NCBI RefSeq assembly: GCF_029238095.1
Contig: NZ_JAQWGS010000010.1
Span: 1-64,000 of the forward strand
Direction: 5' to 3'
From: Lacinutrix sp.
GTDB lineage: Bacteria; Bacteroidota; Bacteroidia; Flavobacteriales; Flavobacteriaceae
DNA length: 64,000 nt
The position numbers and the translations under genes were made by a program. The notes beneath the pieces were generated by a model. It ran no database searches. It was given only the letters and a program-made list of their open reading frames with translations, and was not told where the DNA came from. Of the stretch, positions 54,634 through 64,000 are shown piece after piece. Position 1 is the stretch's first letter; the number at the start of each line of letters is the position of its first letter.

Positions 54634-54977
54634 ATAAGACTTGTCCAGAATGTGGAGATAAAATTGTAGGTAGAATAGATAAAAAATTCTGTAGTGATGG
54701 CTGTAGAAATGCCCACAATAACAAGGTAAATAAAGATGGTAAAAACCTTATTAGAAATATAAATAACCGTTTACGCAAAAATTGGCGTATTCTAGAAAGT
54801 CTAAATCCAGATCAGAAAACAAAAACCACTAAAACAAAATTAGAAGCCAAAGGTTTCGATTTTAATTACTTTACAAGCACCTATACTACTAAAGCAGGCA
54901 ATGTGTACTATTTTGTATACGACCAAGGTTACTTGCCTTTAGATGGTGATTTTTATGCATTAGTAAAACGAAAATAA
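54630..54977 (+). CDS. Small protein with N-terminal zinc finger
   Basis: This 115-residue protein begins with a Cys4 zinc-ribbon (MNKTCPECGDKIVGRIDKK, then FCSDGCRNAHNNK). A basic helical part follows (NLIRNINNRLRKNWRILESL) and a C-terminal beta segment (TYTTKAGNVYYFVYDQGYLP). Similar proteins are common in Bacteroidota without known function; nucleic-acid binding is plausible. The start overlaps the preceding stop (ATGA). Confidence 0.8.
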   Translation: MNKTCPECGDKIVGRIDKKFCSDGCRNAHNNKVNKDGKNLIRNINNRLRKNWRILESLNPDQKTKTTKTKLEAKGFDFNYFTSTYTTKAGNVYYFVYDQGYLPLDGDFYALVKRK

Positions 54978-54978
54978 A

Positions 54979-55452
54979 TCACTTCCAATTTTGTTGTTTC
55001 AACTGCATAGCAGCCTTTAAAATATCTTTCTGGCTTATTTGTCCAACTAATTTTCCGTCTTCAACAATTGGAAAACGACGTCTTTTTGAATCTAGAAACT
55101 GTTTGGCAGCATCAAAAACATTAAGATTACCATCTATAGTTTCAACGTTTCTAGCCATATATTTTTCGATAGCATTATTTTCTGTAGGCATATTGTAATA
55201 CCTACTGTCGCTAATTTGTTTAATACAATCGCCTTCAGAAATAATGCCAATTAATTCATTATTTTCGTTAACTACAGGTCCTCCAGAAATTCTATGTTTA
55301 ATTAAAATATTAACAACCTCTTCAACAGATTGAGTAGATTTAAAAGTTATTAAGTCTCGCGTCATAAAATCGCTAACTTTAAAATTTTCTTGATTATTAT
55401 TCTTATTTTGTTGAGTCACTTTACGTGCACCTTGAAAGCTTTTAATTCCCAT
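54979..55452 (-). CDS. CBS-domain pair protein
   Basis: This 157-residue protein consists of a short N-terminal tail (MGIKSFQGARKVTQQ) and two CBS domains: KVSDFMTRDLITFKSTQSVE with GGPVVNENNELIGIISEGD, and YMARNVETIDGNLNVFDAAK with RRFPIVEDGKLVGQISQKDI. CBS pairs bind adenine nucleotides and sense energy state; partner unknown. I place the start at the ATG at 55452; an upstream in-frame ATG at 55497 gives a non-homologous extension. Confidence 0.9.
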   Translation of the reverse strand: MGIKSFQGARKVTQQNKNNNQENFKVSDFMTRDLITFKSTQSVEEVVNILIKHRISGGPVVNENNELIGIISEGDCIKQISDSRYYNMPTENNAIEKYMARNVETIDGNLNVFDAAKQFLDSKRRRFPIVEDGKLVGQISQKDILKAAMQLKQQNWK

Positions 55453-55574
55453 AATATAATTATTTTTTAATGTTAGACACAAACTAAAGTTACTCATTTT
55501 AAGGCATTTAACCTAAAGTGTTAACATTCTTAATAATTTACTACTTTTATATCAACTAGTTAAACTCAATACAG

Positions 55575-57875
55575 ATGTTAAAAAAAGGCATTGCTTTATT
55601 AATTATTATAGTTTCAATTTATATAAGCTTTCAAGCTTTATTACCCACAAAAATTTCAGATTTAACTACAGAAAAAACTGAGTTTTCTACAGAACGTGCC
55701 CTTATTCATTTAAAAGAAATTTCAAAAAAACCACATTTTGTTGGCACAGAAGAGCACAAAAATGTTAGACATTATATTGTTTCAGAATTAAAAAAATTAG
55801 GTTTAGAAACTGAAATTCAAGAAGGTTACTCCATAACAACTTGGAATAACCTGACAAAATCTAAAAACATACTAGCGCGTATAAAGGGAAGCGATAAAGG
55901 TAAAGCCTTAATGTTACTAACGCATTACGATAGCAATCCTCACTCTGCAATTGGAGCTAGTGATGCTGGATCTGGAGTCGTGACTATTTTAGAAGGTTTA
56001 AGAGCCTTTTTAGTAAAAAACATTCAACCAAAAAACGATATTATTATTCTAATTACTGATGCTGAAGAATTAGGATTAAATGGAGCAGACATCTTTGTTA
56101 AACAACATGAATGGGCAAAAGATGTTGGTTTAGTTTTAAATTTTGAAGCACGTGGTAGTGGTGGACCAAGTTATATGCTTATAGAAACTAATGATGGAAA
56201 CGCTAATTTAATGAAGGAATTTGTTGCTGCAAATCCACAATTTCCTGTAGCTAATTCTCTAGCCTATAGTATCTATAAAATGCTACCTAACGATACCGAT
56301 TTAACTGTTTTTAGACGCGACGGTAATATTGATGGTTTTAATTTTGCATTTATAGACGACCATTTCGATTACCATACCGTAAAAGATAATTTTGAAAGAT
56401 TAGATAGAAACACTTTAGAGCATCAAGGTAGTTACCTCATGCCTTTGTTACAGCACTTTAGCAATATAAATCTAAATAATATTAAAGCTAATGAAGATTA
56501 CATTTATTTTAATGCGCCATTTGTAAAAACGGTTATCTATCCTTTTTCATGGATTTTGACTTTACTGTCTGTTGCTATAGTTATTTTTATTGTTCTTTTA
56601 ATGTATGGCTACAAGCAAACCGTTTTTAAAACAAAAGCAATTGCTCATGGTTTTATAACCTTTATATTGGCTTTACTGTTTGGTGGATTTCTAACATTTT
56701 TAGGTTGGAAAAGCATACTACTACTCTATCCAGAATACAACGAAATTCTTCATGGCTTTACATATAATGGACATACTTATATTTGGTTTTTTGTGTGTTT
56801 AACAATATCCATTTGCTTCTACCTTTATAGTAAGATAGATTTAAAACACAATGTTGCAAATATACTTGTCGCACCACTAACTATATGGTTAATAATATGC
56901 GTTGGTGTTGCTATAAAGCTTGAAGGTGCTAGTTTTTTTATTATCCCTGTTTACTTTGCATTACTTGCTTTATTTCTTTTAATAAGGCAGCAAAAACCAA
57001 ATCTTATTTTATTGGCATTACTAACAATACCTGTGCTTTTTATAATGCCTCCTTTTGTTAAAATGTTTCCAGTAGGTTTGGGCTTAAAAATAGTTTTTGT
57101 AAGTGCTGTATTTGTAGTTTTAATTTTTGGGTTTCTTTTGCCTGTTTTCGGGTTTTTTAAACATAAAAAAAGATGGAGTTATGTGTTTTTATGCTTCGGA
57201 ATAATTCTATTTTTTAAAGCGCATTTTAATTCAAGTTTTACAGAAAACTCACCTAAACCTAATAGTTTAGTTTACAATTTAAATACAGATACTAATGAAG
57301 CTAATTGGGCTACTTACGATTATGTTTTAGATTCCTGGACAAAAAATTTTTTAAGCAAGACACCAGAGCGCATTACAAACACTAGTACTATCTTTAGTAG
57401 TAAATATGGCACAACGTTAACTTACAGTAAAAAAGCACCTTTAAAAGCGCTTGCACTTCCTATAATTGAAATTACAAACGATACCGTTATTGAACACAAC
57501 AGGCATTTTAAAATTACTATTACACCTCAACGTGATGTTCAACGTTTAGACATGTTTTGTAACGCAAAAAGTCGTTTCAATGCTTTTAATATTAATGGTG
57601 TTTTAGTTAAAAAACTGAAAGATAGCACTCATGTTTTTACAGAAAGAAAAAACAACAGACTATTTAGTGCCTTTTTAGTAGATAAAGAACCTTTAGTAAT
57701 GGAAATTACTATTCCTGCTAATCAAAAAAATACAATATTAGAATTGTATGAATCGTCTTTCGATTTATTAACCAATACTCAATTTACAGTACCAGAACGT
57801 AGTAAAAATATGATACCAAAACCTTTTGTTTTAAATGATGCAATTGTAGTTAAGAAAACAATTGTTATTGAATAA
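55575..57875 (+). CDS. Membrane-bound M28-family peptidase
   Basis: This 766-residue protein has one N-terminal membrane helix and an extracytoplasmic M28 peptidase domain. Metal ligands lie in LLTHYDSNPHSAIGASDAGS, TDAEELGLNGAD and DDHFDYHTVKDNFERLD. About eight further helices occur at about residues 315-560, then a beta-rich C-terminal domain. This layout resembles the eukaryotic ER metallopeptidase ERMP1/Fxna and its bacterial relatives. It probably trims peptides in the periplasm. It is divergent from the CBS gene and ends at a bidirectional terminator. Confidence 0.9.
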   Translation: MLKKGIALLIIIVSIYISFQALLPTKISDLTTEKTEFSTERALIHLKEISKKPHFVGTEEHKNVRHYIVSELKKLGLETEIQEGYSITTWNNLTKSKNILARIKGSDKGKALMLLTHYDSNPHSAIGASDAGSGVVTILEGLRAFLVKNIQPKNDIIILITDAEELGLNGADIFVKQHEWAKDVGLVLNFEARGSGGPSYMLIETNDGNANLMKEFVAANPQFPVANSLAYSIYKMLPNDTDLTVFRRDGNIDGFNFAFIDDHFDYHTVKDNFERLDRNTLEHQGSYLMPLLQHFSNINLNNIKANEDYIYFNAPFVKTVIYPFSWILTLLSVAIVIFIVLLMYGYKQTVFKTKAIAHGFITFILALLFGGFLTFLGWKSILLLYPEYNEILHGFTYNGHTYIWFFVCLTISICFYLYSKIDLKHNVANILVAPLTIWLIICVGVAIKLEGASFFIIPVYFALLALFLLIRQQKPNLILLALLTIPVLFIMPPFVKMFPVGLGLKIVFVSAVFVVLIFGFLLPVFGFFKHKKRWSYVFLCFGIILFFKAHFNSSFTENSPKPNSLVYNLNTDTNEANWATYDYVLDSWTKNFLSKTPERITNTSTIFSSKYGTTLTYSKKAPLKALALPIIEITNDTVIEHNRHFKITITPQRDVQRLDMFCNAKSRFNAFNINGVLVKKLKDSTHVFTERKNNRLFSAFLVDKEPLVMEITIPANQKNTILELYESSFDLLTNTQFTVPERSKNMIPKPFVLNDAIVVKKTIVIE

Positions 57876-57910
57876 ACACTAGTTTTACTAAATCTAGTTT
57901 GTGAAAAATA

Positions 57911-57940
57911 AAAAAAGCCTCGTTTTATACGAGGCTTTTT
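57911..57940. terminator. Bidirectional terminator between M28 and M13 peptidase genes
   Basis: gcctcg (57917-57922) pairs with cgaggc (57930-57935). A run of A precedes and a run of T follows. Confidence 0.9.
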
Positions 57941-57960
57941 ATAATTAAGCTATGTAAATA

Positions 57961-60054
57961 CTACCAAATTCTCACACGATCTTCTGGTGAAATATACATT
58001 TTATCTCCTTCTTTAATATTAAATGCCTCGTAAAAAGCATCAACGTTTAAAAGCGGTTGTACTGCTCTGTTCATTCCTGGAGAATGTGGATCTGTTTTAA
58101 TTCTTGTTTTTAAGGCATCATCACGCATTTTCGTTCTCCAAACCGTTGCCCAACTCATAAAGAAACGTTGTTCTGCTGTAAAACCATCGATATCTTCTGG
58201 TCTTCCATTGTCGTTAAAACTAAGTTGCAAAGCATCATAAGCTGCTAAAACTCCTCCTAAATCACCAATATTTTCTCCCAAAGTAAATTTACCATTAATG
58301 TTTACATCTGGTAATACTTCAATGGCATCATATTGTGCAGCAAGGTCTGCGCCTAAGCCTTCAAATTTGGTTAAATCATCTTTAGTCCACCAATCGTTAA
58401 GGTTTCCGTCTTTATCATAACGTGAACCAGAATCATCGAAACTATGAGAAATCTCATGTCCAATAACTGCTCCAATGCCACCATAGTTTACTGCATCATC
58501 TGCTGTGTAGTTGTAAAAAGGTGGTTGTAAAATGGCAGCTGGAAACACAATTTCGTTATAGGCTGGATTAAAATAAGCATTTACAACTTGTGGTGCCATA
58601 TACCATTCGCTCTTATCTACAGGTTTACCTAATTTGTCGATATCTTTTTTAAAATTCCATGCTCTAGCATTTAAAGCATTTTGCAGGTAAGAGCCTCCAT
58701 TTTGAGTACTCTTTATGTCTAAAGTAGCGTAGTCTTTCCATTGGTCTGGATATGCAATTTTTATTTGAGTCGCCTTTAATTTTTCAATAGCTTTTTGCTT
58801 AGTTTCTGGACTCATCCAATCTAGATTATTGATTCTATTTTCGAATGCTAAAATTACATTCTGAATCATTTTTTCTGCTTTTGCTTTAGCTTCTGGTGGA
58901 AATTTTCTGTCTACATATAGTTTTCCTAATGCTTCACCAAGTGTACCATTTAAGCTTCCTAAAGCACGTTCATCTAGAGCACGTTGCTTTTTTGCTCCGT
59001 TTAGAGTTTTACCATAAAACTCCCAGTTTGCGTTGTCTAATTCTGTAGATAAACGTCCTGCTGCACTATTAAAAGCGTCCCATCTTAGGTAAGCTCTCCA
59101 ATCTTCTACATTTTCTTCTGCTAAAATTTCTTGTAAACGATTAAAATAGCCTAAATCACCAACTATTACAGTATCTAGTTTTTTTGCTCCTATACCATCA
59201 AAGAAATTTCTCCAATTTACAGCTGGCACCATTTCTTGTAAGTCTTCTATAGATCTTGGATTGTAGCGTTTACGTGCATCACGTCTGTCTACTTTATCCA
59301 TTTTAGCTTCTGCTATTCTAGTTTCGAATGCTAATATTTTATCTGCTTGTGTTTTCGCTTCTGCTTCAGTATCACCTAAATACTGTAACATTCTTGCTAC
59401 ATGCTCAAGATATTTTGCTCTTTTTTCTTTAGAATCTTCGTCGTCTTTAACATAGTAATCTCGGTCTGGTAATCCTGTACTTCCACCACCAACATAGGCA
59501 ACATTTCTATTACTGTCTTTAGGGTCTGCGCCAACACCAAAACCGTAAAGTCCACCTCCACCTAATGGCTCCATTTCTATCATATAGGCTTGTAAGTCTT
59601 CACTATTTTTAATAGCGTTAATTTTTGCTAAATAAGGCTCAAACGGTTTTAACCCTTGTTCATTTCTACCTACTGTATCCATTATTGTTTGGTAGTAGTG
59701 TACAGCCTTTTCTTGATCTGAACCAGGAAGCACTTCTATTGTTTCAAGGTCTTTATTTGTGTTCATTGCTGCTTTTAATATTGCTAAAGCATCTTCGTCT
59801 GTTTTCTTTCTAAGCTCTGCAAAACTTCCCCAAGAAGTACGATCGTCTGGAATGTCGTTAGTTTCTAACCATTTACCATTTACGAACTTAAAAAAATCGT
59901 CGTTTGGTTTTACAGAAGGATCCATGAAATCCAAATTAATACCTGAAGTTTCTTCTAACTGAACTATATCTTTTTTTTGTTCTTCTTTACATGCCAAAAT
60001 GCTTGCAAATGCAAAAGCACCTAGCAATGACAATGATTTAAAATTAGTTTTCAT
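57961..60054 (-). CDS. M13-family (neprilysin-like) metallopeptidase, lipoprotein
   Basis: This 697-residue zinc peptidase has a lipoprotein signal (FASILACKEE, Cys22). The zinc site is HEISH at 533-537 (AVIGHEISHSFDDSGSRYD). The third ligand is in TLGENIGDLGGVLAAYDAL. Upstream, QVVNAYFNPAYNEIVFPAAI holds the NAY substrate-binding motif. The C-terminus ends in VRIW, the usual M13 ending. It cleaves oligopeptides outside the cytoplasm. Confidence 0.96.
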   Translation of the reverse strand: MKTNFKSLSLLGAFAFASILACKEEQKKDIVQLEETSGINLDFMDPSVKPNDDFFKFVNGKWLETNDIPDDRTSWGSFAELRKKTDEDALAILKAAMNTNKDLETIEVLPGSDQEKAVHYYQTIMDTVGRNEQGLKPFEPYLAKINAIKNSEDLQAYMIEMEPLGGGGLYGFGVGADPKDSNRNVAYVGGGSTGLPDRDYYVKDDEDSKEKRAKYLEHVARMLQYLGDTEAEAKTQADKILAFETRIAEAKMDKVDRRDARKRYNPRSIEDLQEMVPAVNWRNFFDGIGAKKLDTVIVGDLGYFNRLQEILAEENVEDWRAYLRWDAFNSAAGRLSTELDNANWEFYGKTLNGAKKQRALDERALGSLNGTLGEALGKLYVDRKFPPEAKAKAEKMIQNVILAFENRINNLDWMSPETKQKAIEKLKATQIKIAYPDQWKDYATLDIKSTQNGGSYLQNALNARAWNFKKDIDKLGKPVDKSEWYMAPQVVNAYFNPAYNEIVFPAAILQPPFYNYTADDAVNYGGIGAVIGHEISHSFDDSGSRYDKDGNLNDWWTKDDLTKFEGLGADLAAQYDAIEVLPDVNINGKFTLGENIGDLGGVLAAYDALQLSFNDNGRPEDIDGFTAEQRFFMSWATVWRTKMRDDALKTRIKTDPHSPGMNRAVQPLLNVDAFYEAFNIKEGDKMYISPEDRVRIW

Positions 60055-60126
60055 TTAATATTTAGTGTTTAATTAGTTATTAGTCTGTAATTTACATAGA
60101 TAATTTGATGTTTTCATTTCATTTAA

Positions 60127-60157
60127 CAAAAAAAACACATCCAAAATTTGAATGTGT
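60127..60157. terminator. Terminator of the T9SS propeller gene
   Basis: acacat (60135-60140) pairs with atgtgt (60152-60157), extended by A/T runs on both sides. The T-run is on the minus strand, 24 bases beyond the stop at 60181. Confidence 0.7.
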
Positions 60158-60180
60158 TTTTTGTTTTTTTGTAATTATGT

Positions 60181-63100
60181 TTATTTAAGCATTAATTTTT
60201 TGGTGATTTTTTGCTTTTGATTGTAAATATTTAAGAAATACACTCCAGAGGCATAGCCACTAATATCTAATTGATATTGATTATGATTTGCTTTAACATT
60301 TTTTTGTTGTAATACTAATTTACCGGTTAAGTCGTATACATCAAAACTAAAAGCTTCTGGTGTTTTTGTTTTTATATTAAAAAGACCATTTGATGGGTTA
60401 GGATATACTGCAAAACCATTTGTATTAAACTCATCTACACTTAATGGGTTTTGGGTAACCACTAAATTATCTACAATTACACCTTCTCTTGTTACAGATT
60501 GATCTGAATGAAAAACAAATCTAAACATCATGTTAGTTTCATTTGTAAATGCTGATAAATCATAGCTATAATTAGATAAAGTTGTACTTTGTCCAGTCCA
60601 TTGTGCACCAGGACAGTTAAAACAATCGTTACCTGGCAAAGTATTACTGTTGTACCAGTTTGAATCTGATGCAGTTCCTAAAACAGCCCAATTTAAACCT
60701 TGATCTATTGAATATTCCATATAAACAATATCCCAATCTGTTTCTAATTGAAATGCCATATCAAACTGAATAACAGGACTAGAAAGCGCAGTTAAATCGT
60801 AGCATTCACTTACTAAATAACTTTTAGTATTATCTGTGTATTGACCAGCTAAATTGGTGCCATATACTTGATTTGTAGGGTTTACTGAATCGAATAAAAC
60901 ATTTCCTGTTGGTATACCTCTTTCCCAGTATTGTGTTGTTGCACCATCATCTACAACGAGTAGTTCTTCGTCCACAGTTTCGAATGAATTTATCACTTGA
61001 ACTGCTGCAGAAGCATTTGCAAGAATTGTTTTTTCTTCAGAGTTATTATTTATTATGTAAGCATCATTAGCTGTATTAACTGAGGCTTTAAAAGTATGTA
61101 TACCTTTTGACAAAGCTATTTGTGGTAATGTAACTGTTGTTGAAGCTTCCGAAGCTAAATTACCAAACCAATTAAAAATAGTATCAACTCCATCTACAGT
61201 ATATGTAATATCTACTGATGTAATGGTGCTAATTCCGTTGTTATTTATCTCTACTTGTGGTGTTATGTTAGCATTACACTCTATAGTTGTACCAATTCCA
61301 GATAATGTAACTAGTTTAACATCTGTTGGTGCTAATTCTGTTGGAATAAGAGATTGCCATATACCTCTTCCGTAGGTGGCAGCAGTAATTTTATTATCGA
61401 AAACATTAATTTCAATATCTGTAACGTCTACATTTGGTAAACCTGTATTAAATAATTCCCACGTTAAAGTATCATCATCATAACGGTATACACCTAGACT
61501 TGTCCCTAAAAATAATGGATTTTTAGAATGAAGATTTTGATGTTTAATACTATTCTTAGTAACGTTTGGTAAACCTGAAGAAATGCTATTAAAGTTTAAT
61601 CCACCATCTATAGATTTAAAAACTTGACCATTTGTTCCTGAGGTTGTTACATAAACTATGTTACTATCTGCTGTATTAACTTCTATAGAAGTAATATTTA
61701 CGCCAGGAAAAGACTCTACAGAAGAAAAAGTAAAACCTCTATCAGTACTCTTTCTTAAAGAACCATTTATTCCAATATACATGTTATCTGGATTTAGGTC
61801 ATCTATTTCTATTACATCTACTCGTGTTCCAAAATTTTGTGATACTTGAACCCAAGCTCCGTTTTCTAACTTATACACTGAATTGTATCCTGCGTATAAC
61901 TCGCTATCACTATTCATAAATAAAGGTGTAACCCAATTTCCATTCTCTGGACTTCCTACAGTACTACTTATTCCAGCTCCTGAGGTATTTGAAATATATA
62001 AGGTACCACCACTTTGTATAAACCCATAGTATAGGTTTGAATTTGCAGGATCTATTGCAGTATCCATTCCATCTGCTCCATAATAATTTTGCCAAGTATT
62101 GTTATTAAAAGCATGACCTCCATTGTCTTGTAAGCCTCCAACCATTTTATTTGATGATTGTTTAGAAACTGCAATACGATAAAATTGTCCTATCTGCATT
62201 CCAGAAGTTAAATCTGTAAAACTTACTGCAGCATTATCAGATTTGTAAAAACCTCCATCTGTTCCTACTAACAATTCTCCATCAAAAAATCTAATAAAAT
62301 GAATATCTGCATGAGTATAAGTTGAGCTAAATGGAGCGCTCCAACTATTAATTTTAGTAAATGTTGCTTGGCCATTATTTTGTACAATACCTTTCCATAC
62401 GTTTAATACACCTGTATAAATTTCGTTTTCATTGGTGTCTGAAACTCCAAATGCCATATCGAACCAACTTTGGGTAGATTCGAAAATATCACCAACTGAA
62501 CCTGGTGTCGCAACTGTTGAGAATGTGTTTCCTAAATCGCTAGATTTATAAATCCCTTTAAAGCCGTTTGCATTATCGGCAGCTAAAACGTAAACTAAGT
62601 TTGGGTTTGCTGGTGTAACATCTATTACTAATCTAGAAATATTTGCTAATGGTAATCCTGCAGCAGTTGTATTATTAATACTAAAGGTGCCTCCTGCATT
62701 TGTTGATTTAAAAAAACGATTAGAAGACACAGCATAAATTATATTCTCGTCTTGCGGATTAATTTTAATATCTCTGATATTTTGGCCTTGAGTATTATTG
62801 TTATTATTCCAACTTATTCCAGCATTGGTAGATTTATAAACACCATTGTTTGTTGCAACCCAAATTATATTAGAGTTGGTTGGGCTTACATAAATATCGT
62901 TCATGCTGCTTGGAGTATTTCCTGCATTTAATCCAGTAGTATTCCAATTTAGACCACCATTTGTAGACTTCATTACACCAATACTTGCCGAATCTCCTCC
63001 ATCATCATCTCCAGTTGCTATATAAATTGTTCCTGGATTACCATAATCTACAGCTATTCCAGACACACCTATTTGAGGTAAATTATCTGTGTATGTTTCC

Positions 63101-63606
63101 CAAGTTGCACCATCATTGGTAGATTTCCAAAAACCTCCAGCTGGTGCTCCAGCATAATAAGTTCCAGCTGTAGCTTCGTCTTTCACTATTACATTAACAC
63201 GTCCATGACCAGAAGACCATGAGCCAGTGTTTGTGTGGGTAAATGGACCAATAGGCATCCAGTCACTCTCGTCTGTCAAGAAGTTTTTAGAATTTGCACT
63301 GTTTTTAGTGCTTAAATAAGTTTCCCAAAGTTCTTGAGACGTTGGTAATAAACCATCGGCATTTACAAATTTTTGCCAATAGTTTTCCCAACGTTTAAAT
63401 GGTTTATATCCACTTCCTTTTACATTTGGGTCTCTAGTTTCCCAATAGGTATTAAAAGCGGTAACTACTTCATTAAACTTTACAGGATTGTTTGTTTTTG
63501 CTCTTGCCTCTACATCTATATTTTCCATCCATGGCGCATTATTATTGTATTGTGCATAGGAAAAAGAAAAAAAGAAGAATGCGGTTAAAACAAGTAAATT
63601 TTTCAT
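60181..63606 (-). CDS. Large secreted beta-propeller protein with T9SS sorting domain
   Basis: This 1141-residue exoprotein starts at the ATG at 63606 with a signal peptide (MKNLLVLTAFFFFSFSYAQ); the frame extends upstream without homology. Residues about 100-780 hold many Asp-box/BNR repeats (STNDGATWETY, STNGGLNWNTT, STNAGISWNN, STDRGFTFSS) typical of sortilin/GH74-like propellers. A CARDB-like adhesion domain (VKLVTLSGIGTTIECNANIT) and a jelly-roll domain follow. The last 80 residues are a T9SS type A sorting domain (FAVYPNPSNGLFNIKTKTP, GVYFLNIYNQKQKITKKLML). It is related to the propeller protein at 25546-28386 but differs in anchor and size. Ligand is unknown. Confidence 0.9.
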   Translation of the reverse strand: MKNLLVLTAFFFFSFSYAQYNNNAPWMENIDVEARAKTNNPVKFNEVVTAFNTYWETRDPNVKGSGYKPFKRWENYWQKFVNADGLLPTSQELWETYLSTKNSANSKNFLTDESDWMPIGPFTHTNTGSWSSGHGRVNVIVKDEATAGTYYAGAPAGGFWKSTNDGATWETYTDNLPQIGVSGIAVDYGNPGTIYIATGDDDGGDSASIGVMKSTNGGLNWNTTGLNAGNTPSSMNDIYVSPTNSNIIWVATNNGVYKSTNAGISWNNNNNTQGQNIRDIKINPQDENIIYAVSSNRFFKSTNAGGTFSINNTTAAGLPLANISRLVIDVTPANPNLVYVLAADNANGFKGIYKSSDLGNTFSTVATPGSVGDIFESTQSWFDMAFGVSDTNENEIYTGVLNVWKGIVQNNGQATFTKINSWSAPFSSTYTHADIHFIRFFDGELLVGTDGGFYKSDNAAVSFTDLTSGMQIGQFYRIAVSKQSSNKMVGGLQDNGGHAFNNNTWQNYYGADGMDTAIDPANSNLYYGFIQSGGTLYISNTSGAGISSTVGSPENGNWVTPLFMNSDSELYAGYNSVYKLENGAWVQVSQNFGTRVDVIEIDDLNPDNMYIGINGSLRKSTDRGFTFSSVESFPGVNITSIEVNTADSNIVYVTTSGTNGQVFKSIDGGLNFNSISSGLPNVTKNSIKHQNLHSKNPLFLGTSLGVYRYDDDTLTWELFNTGLPNVDVTDIEINVFDNKITAATYGRGIWQSLIPTELAPTDVKLVTLSGIGTTIECNANITPQVEINNNGISTITSVDITYTVDGVDTIFNWFGNLASEASTTVTLPQIALSKGIHTFKASVNTANDAYIINNNSEEKTILANASAAVQVINSFETVDEELLVVDDGATTQYWERGIPTGNVLFDSVNPTNQVYGTNLAGQYTDNTKSYLVSECYDLTALSSPVIQFDMAFQLETDWDIVYMEYSIDQGLNWAVLGTASDSNWYNSNTLPGNDCFNCPGAQWTGQSTTLSNYSYDLSAFTNETNMMFRFVFHSDQSVTREGVIVDNLVVTQNPLSVDEFNTNGFAVYPNPSNGLFNIKTKTPEAFSFDVYDLTGKLVLQQKNVKANHNQYQLDISGYASGVYFLNIYNQKQKITKKLMLK

Positions 63607-63691
63607 TGCTATTTTTTTTAGAAAAGTAAAAGTAAGCAATTGAATTGTTTTATTTACAACTTTAACACCTTTGGTCGTTATAAACAAACAC

Positions 63692-64000
63692 TTAATTCTT
63701 GAATAAGAGCTTTTTAGTGTAAGTACTATCAAAAACTGCTTTCATTTTTACAACTTCTGAAACATTATCATTTGGTATAGTAATAGATAGTACATAATGT
63801 GCCACTTTCCATTTATTGTTTTCTAACTTTAATATTCCCGAACCACGACAAAGCTTCATTTGTGTGTCTAGCAACTCATCAAACCAAGCTATTTTTTGAT
63901 TATCATAGATGTAAATATTTCTATTTACTGCAGTAAAACTCCATGCTTTTCCTTTATCAAAATAGGGCTTAGAAAATGCTTTAAAAGCTTCATTTTGCCA
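63692..64000 (-). CDS. NTF2/SnoaL-like domain protein, C-terminal part (5' end outside window)
   Basis: An open frame of 102 codons enters from the window's right edge and stops at 63692. It reads WQNEAFKAFSKPYFDKGKAW, WFDELLDTQMKLCRGSGILK and HYVLSITIPNDNVSEVVKMK. This is the second half of a nuclear transport factor 2 (SnoaL_3) fold protein found widely in Bacteroidota. The shorter reading that starts at the in-frame TTG at 63874 is only part of it. The N-terminus and any signal peptide lie beyond the window. Function is unknown. Confidence 0.8.
   Translation of the reverse strand, partial: WQNEAFKAFSKPYFDKGKAWSFTAVNRNIYIYDNQKIAWFDELLDTQMKLCRGSGILKLENNKWKVAHYVLSITIPNDNVSEVVKMKAVFDSTYTKKLLFKN

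Noticed and set aside
63692-63874. A complete 60-codon gene at the right edge
   Set aside because: The same frame stays open to the window edge with family-matching sequence, so the gene is only cut by the window.
1-64000. tRNA, rRNA, phage or transposase genes
   Set aside because: No cloverleaf with a conserved T-arm, no rRNA segments and no integrase, transposase or phage structural motifs were seen on either strand.

Overview
The window is chromosomal DNA from a member of the Bacteroidota, almost certainly a marine or aquatic Flavobacteriaceae species. The evidence is an AT-rich sequence, promoters of the Bacteroidetes type (TTG, about 19 bases, TAnnTTTG), little use of Shine-Dalgarno sites, proteins with C-terminal type IX secretion (T9SS) sorting domains, many SPII lipoproteins, and family-restricted genes such as S46 and M13 peptidases, DUF3078, DUF2480, MbnP and a GldM-like fragment. 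No rRNA, tRNA, phage, transposase or CRISPR array was seen.

Layout. 1-7407: the start of a large secreted FN3 protein, an aldo-keto reductase (tas), an OmpA-type lipoprotein, exonuclease III and a 1146-residue outer-membrane barrel protein. 7408-16677: a truncated small gene, glycyl-tRNA synthetase, ComF-like phosphoribosyltransferase, an Ig-like lipoprotein, a nitrilase-type omega-amidase, a broken Lys-rich gene, a methionine aminotransferase and a dipeptidyl peptidase of DPP11 type. 16678-18233 is a scar: a GIY-YIG nuclease gene sits between two copies of a roughly 114-base palindromic repeat, followed by the C-terminal half of a LytTR response regulator and a decayed GldM C-terminal fragment. 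18234-33000: membrane-anchored MutS-like ATPase with an M28 peptidase, the sdhCAB operon, lipoproteins, a beta-propeller exoprotein, aminopeptidase P, a frameshifted brnQ and an alpha/beta hydrolase. 34292-40395: a five-gene surface cluster ending in an MbnP/MbnH-like pair. 40441-49579: the SUF iron-sulfur assembly locus (sufA, B, C, D, S, E, T), interrupted by a minus-strand PadR/two-TM cassette. 49716-64000: DUF3078 protein, hflX, a nuclease-fold protein, ssb, an overlapping three-gene unit with a GNAT acetyltransferase, a CBS protein, M28 and M13 metallopeptidases and a large T9SS beta-propeller protein.

How the genes work together. The SUF genes form one assembly line: SufS and SufE mobilise sulfur, SufBCD is the scaffold, and SufA and SufT act in transfer. 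A clear promoter with a perfect palindrome over the start site precedes sufA. The peptidases (S46, two M28, M13, aminopeptidase P), the amidase, the aminotransferase and BrnQ fit a protein- and peptide-degrading lifestyle. sdhCAB supplies the respiratory succinate:quinone oxidoreductase.

The most interesting parts are the GIY-YIG gene bracketed by palindromic repeats, the adjoining chimeric pseudogene scar, the MbnP/MbnH surface cluster, a structured intergenic element at 50680-50765, and three genes broken by indels or stop codons, two of them at homopolymers, which need checking against sequencing error.
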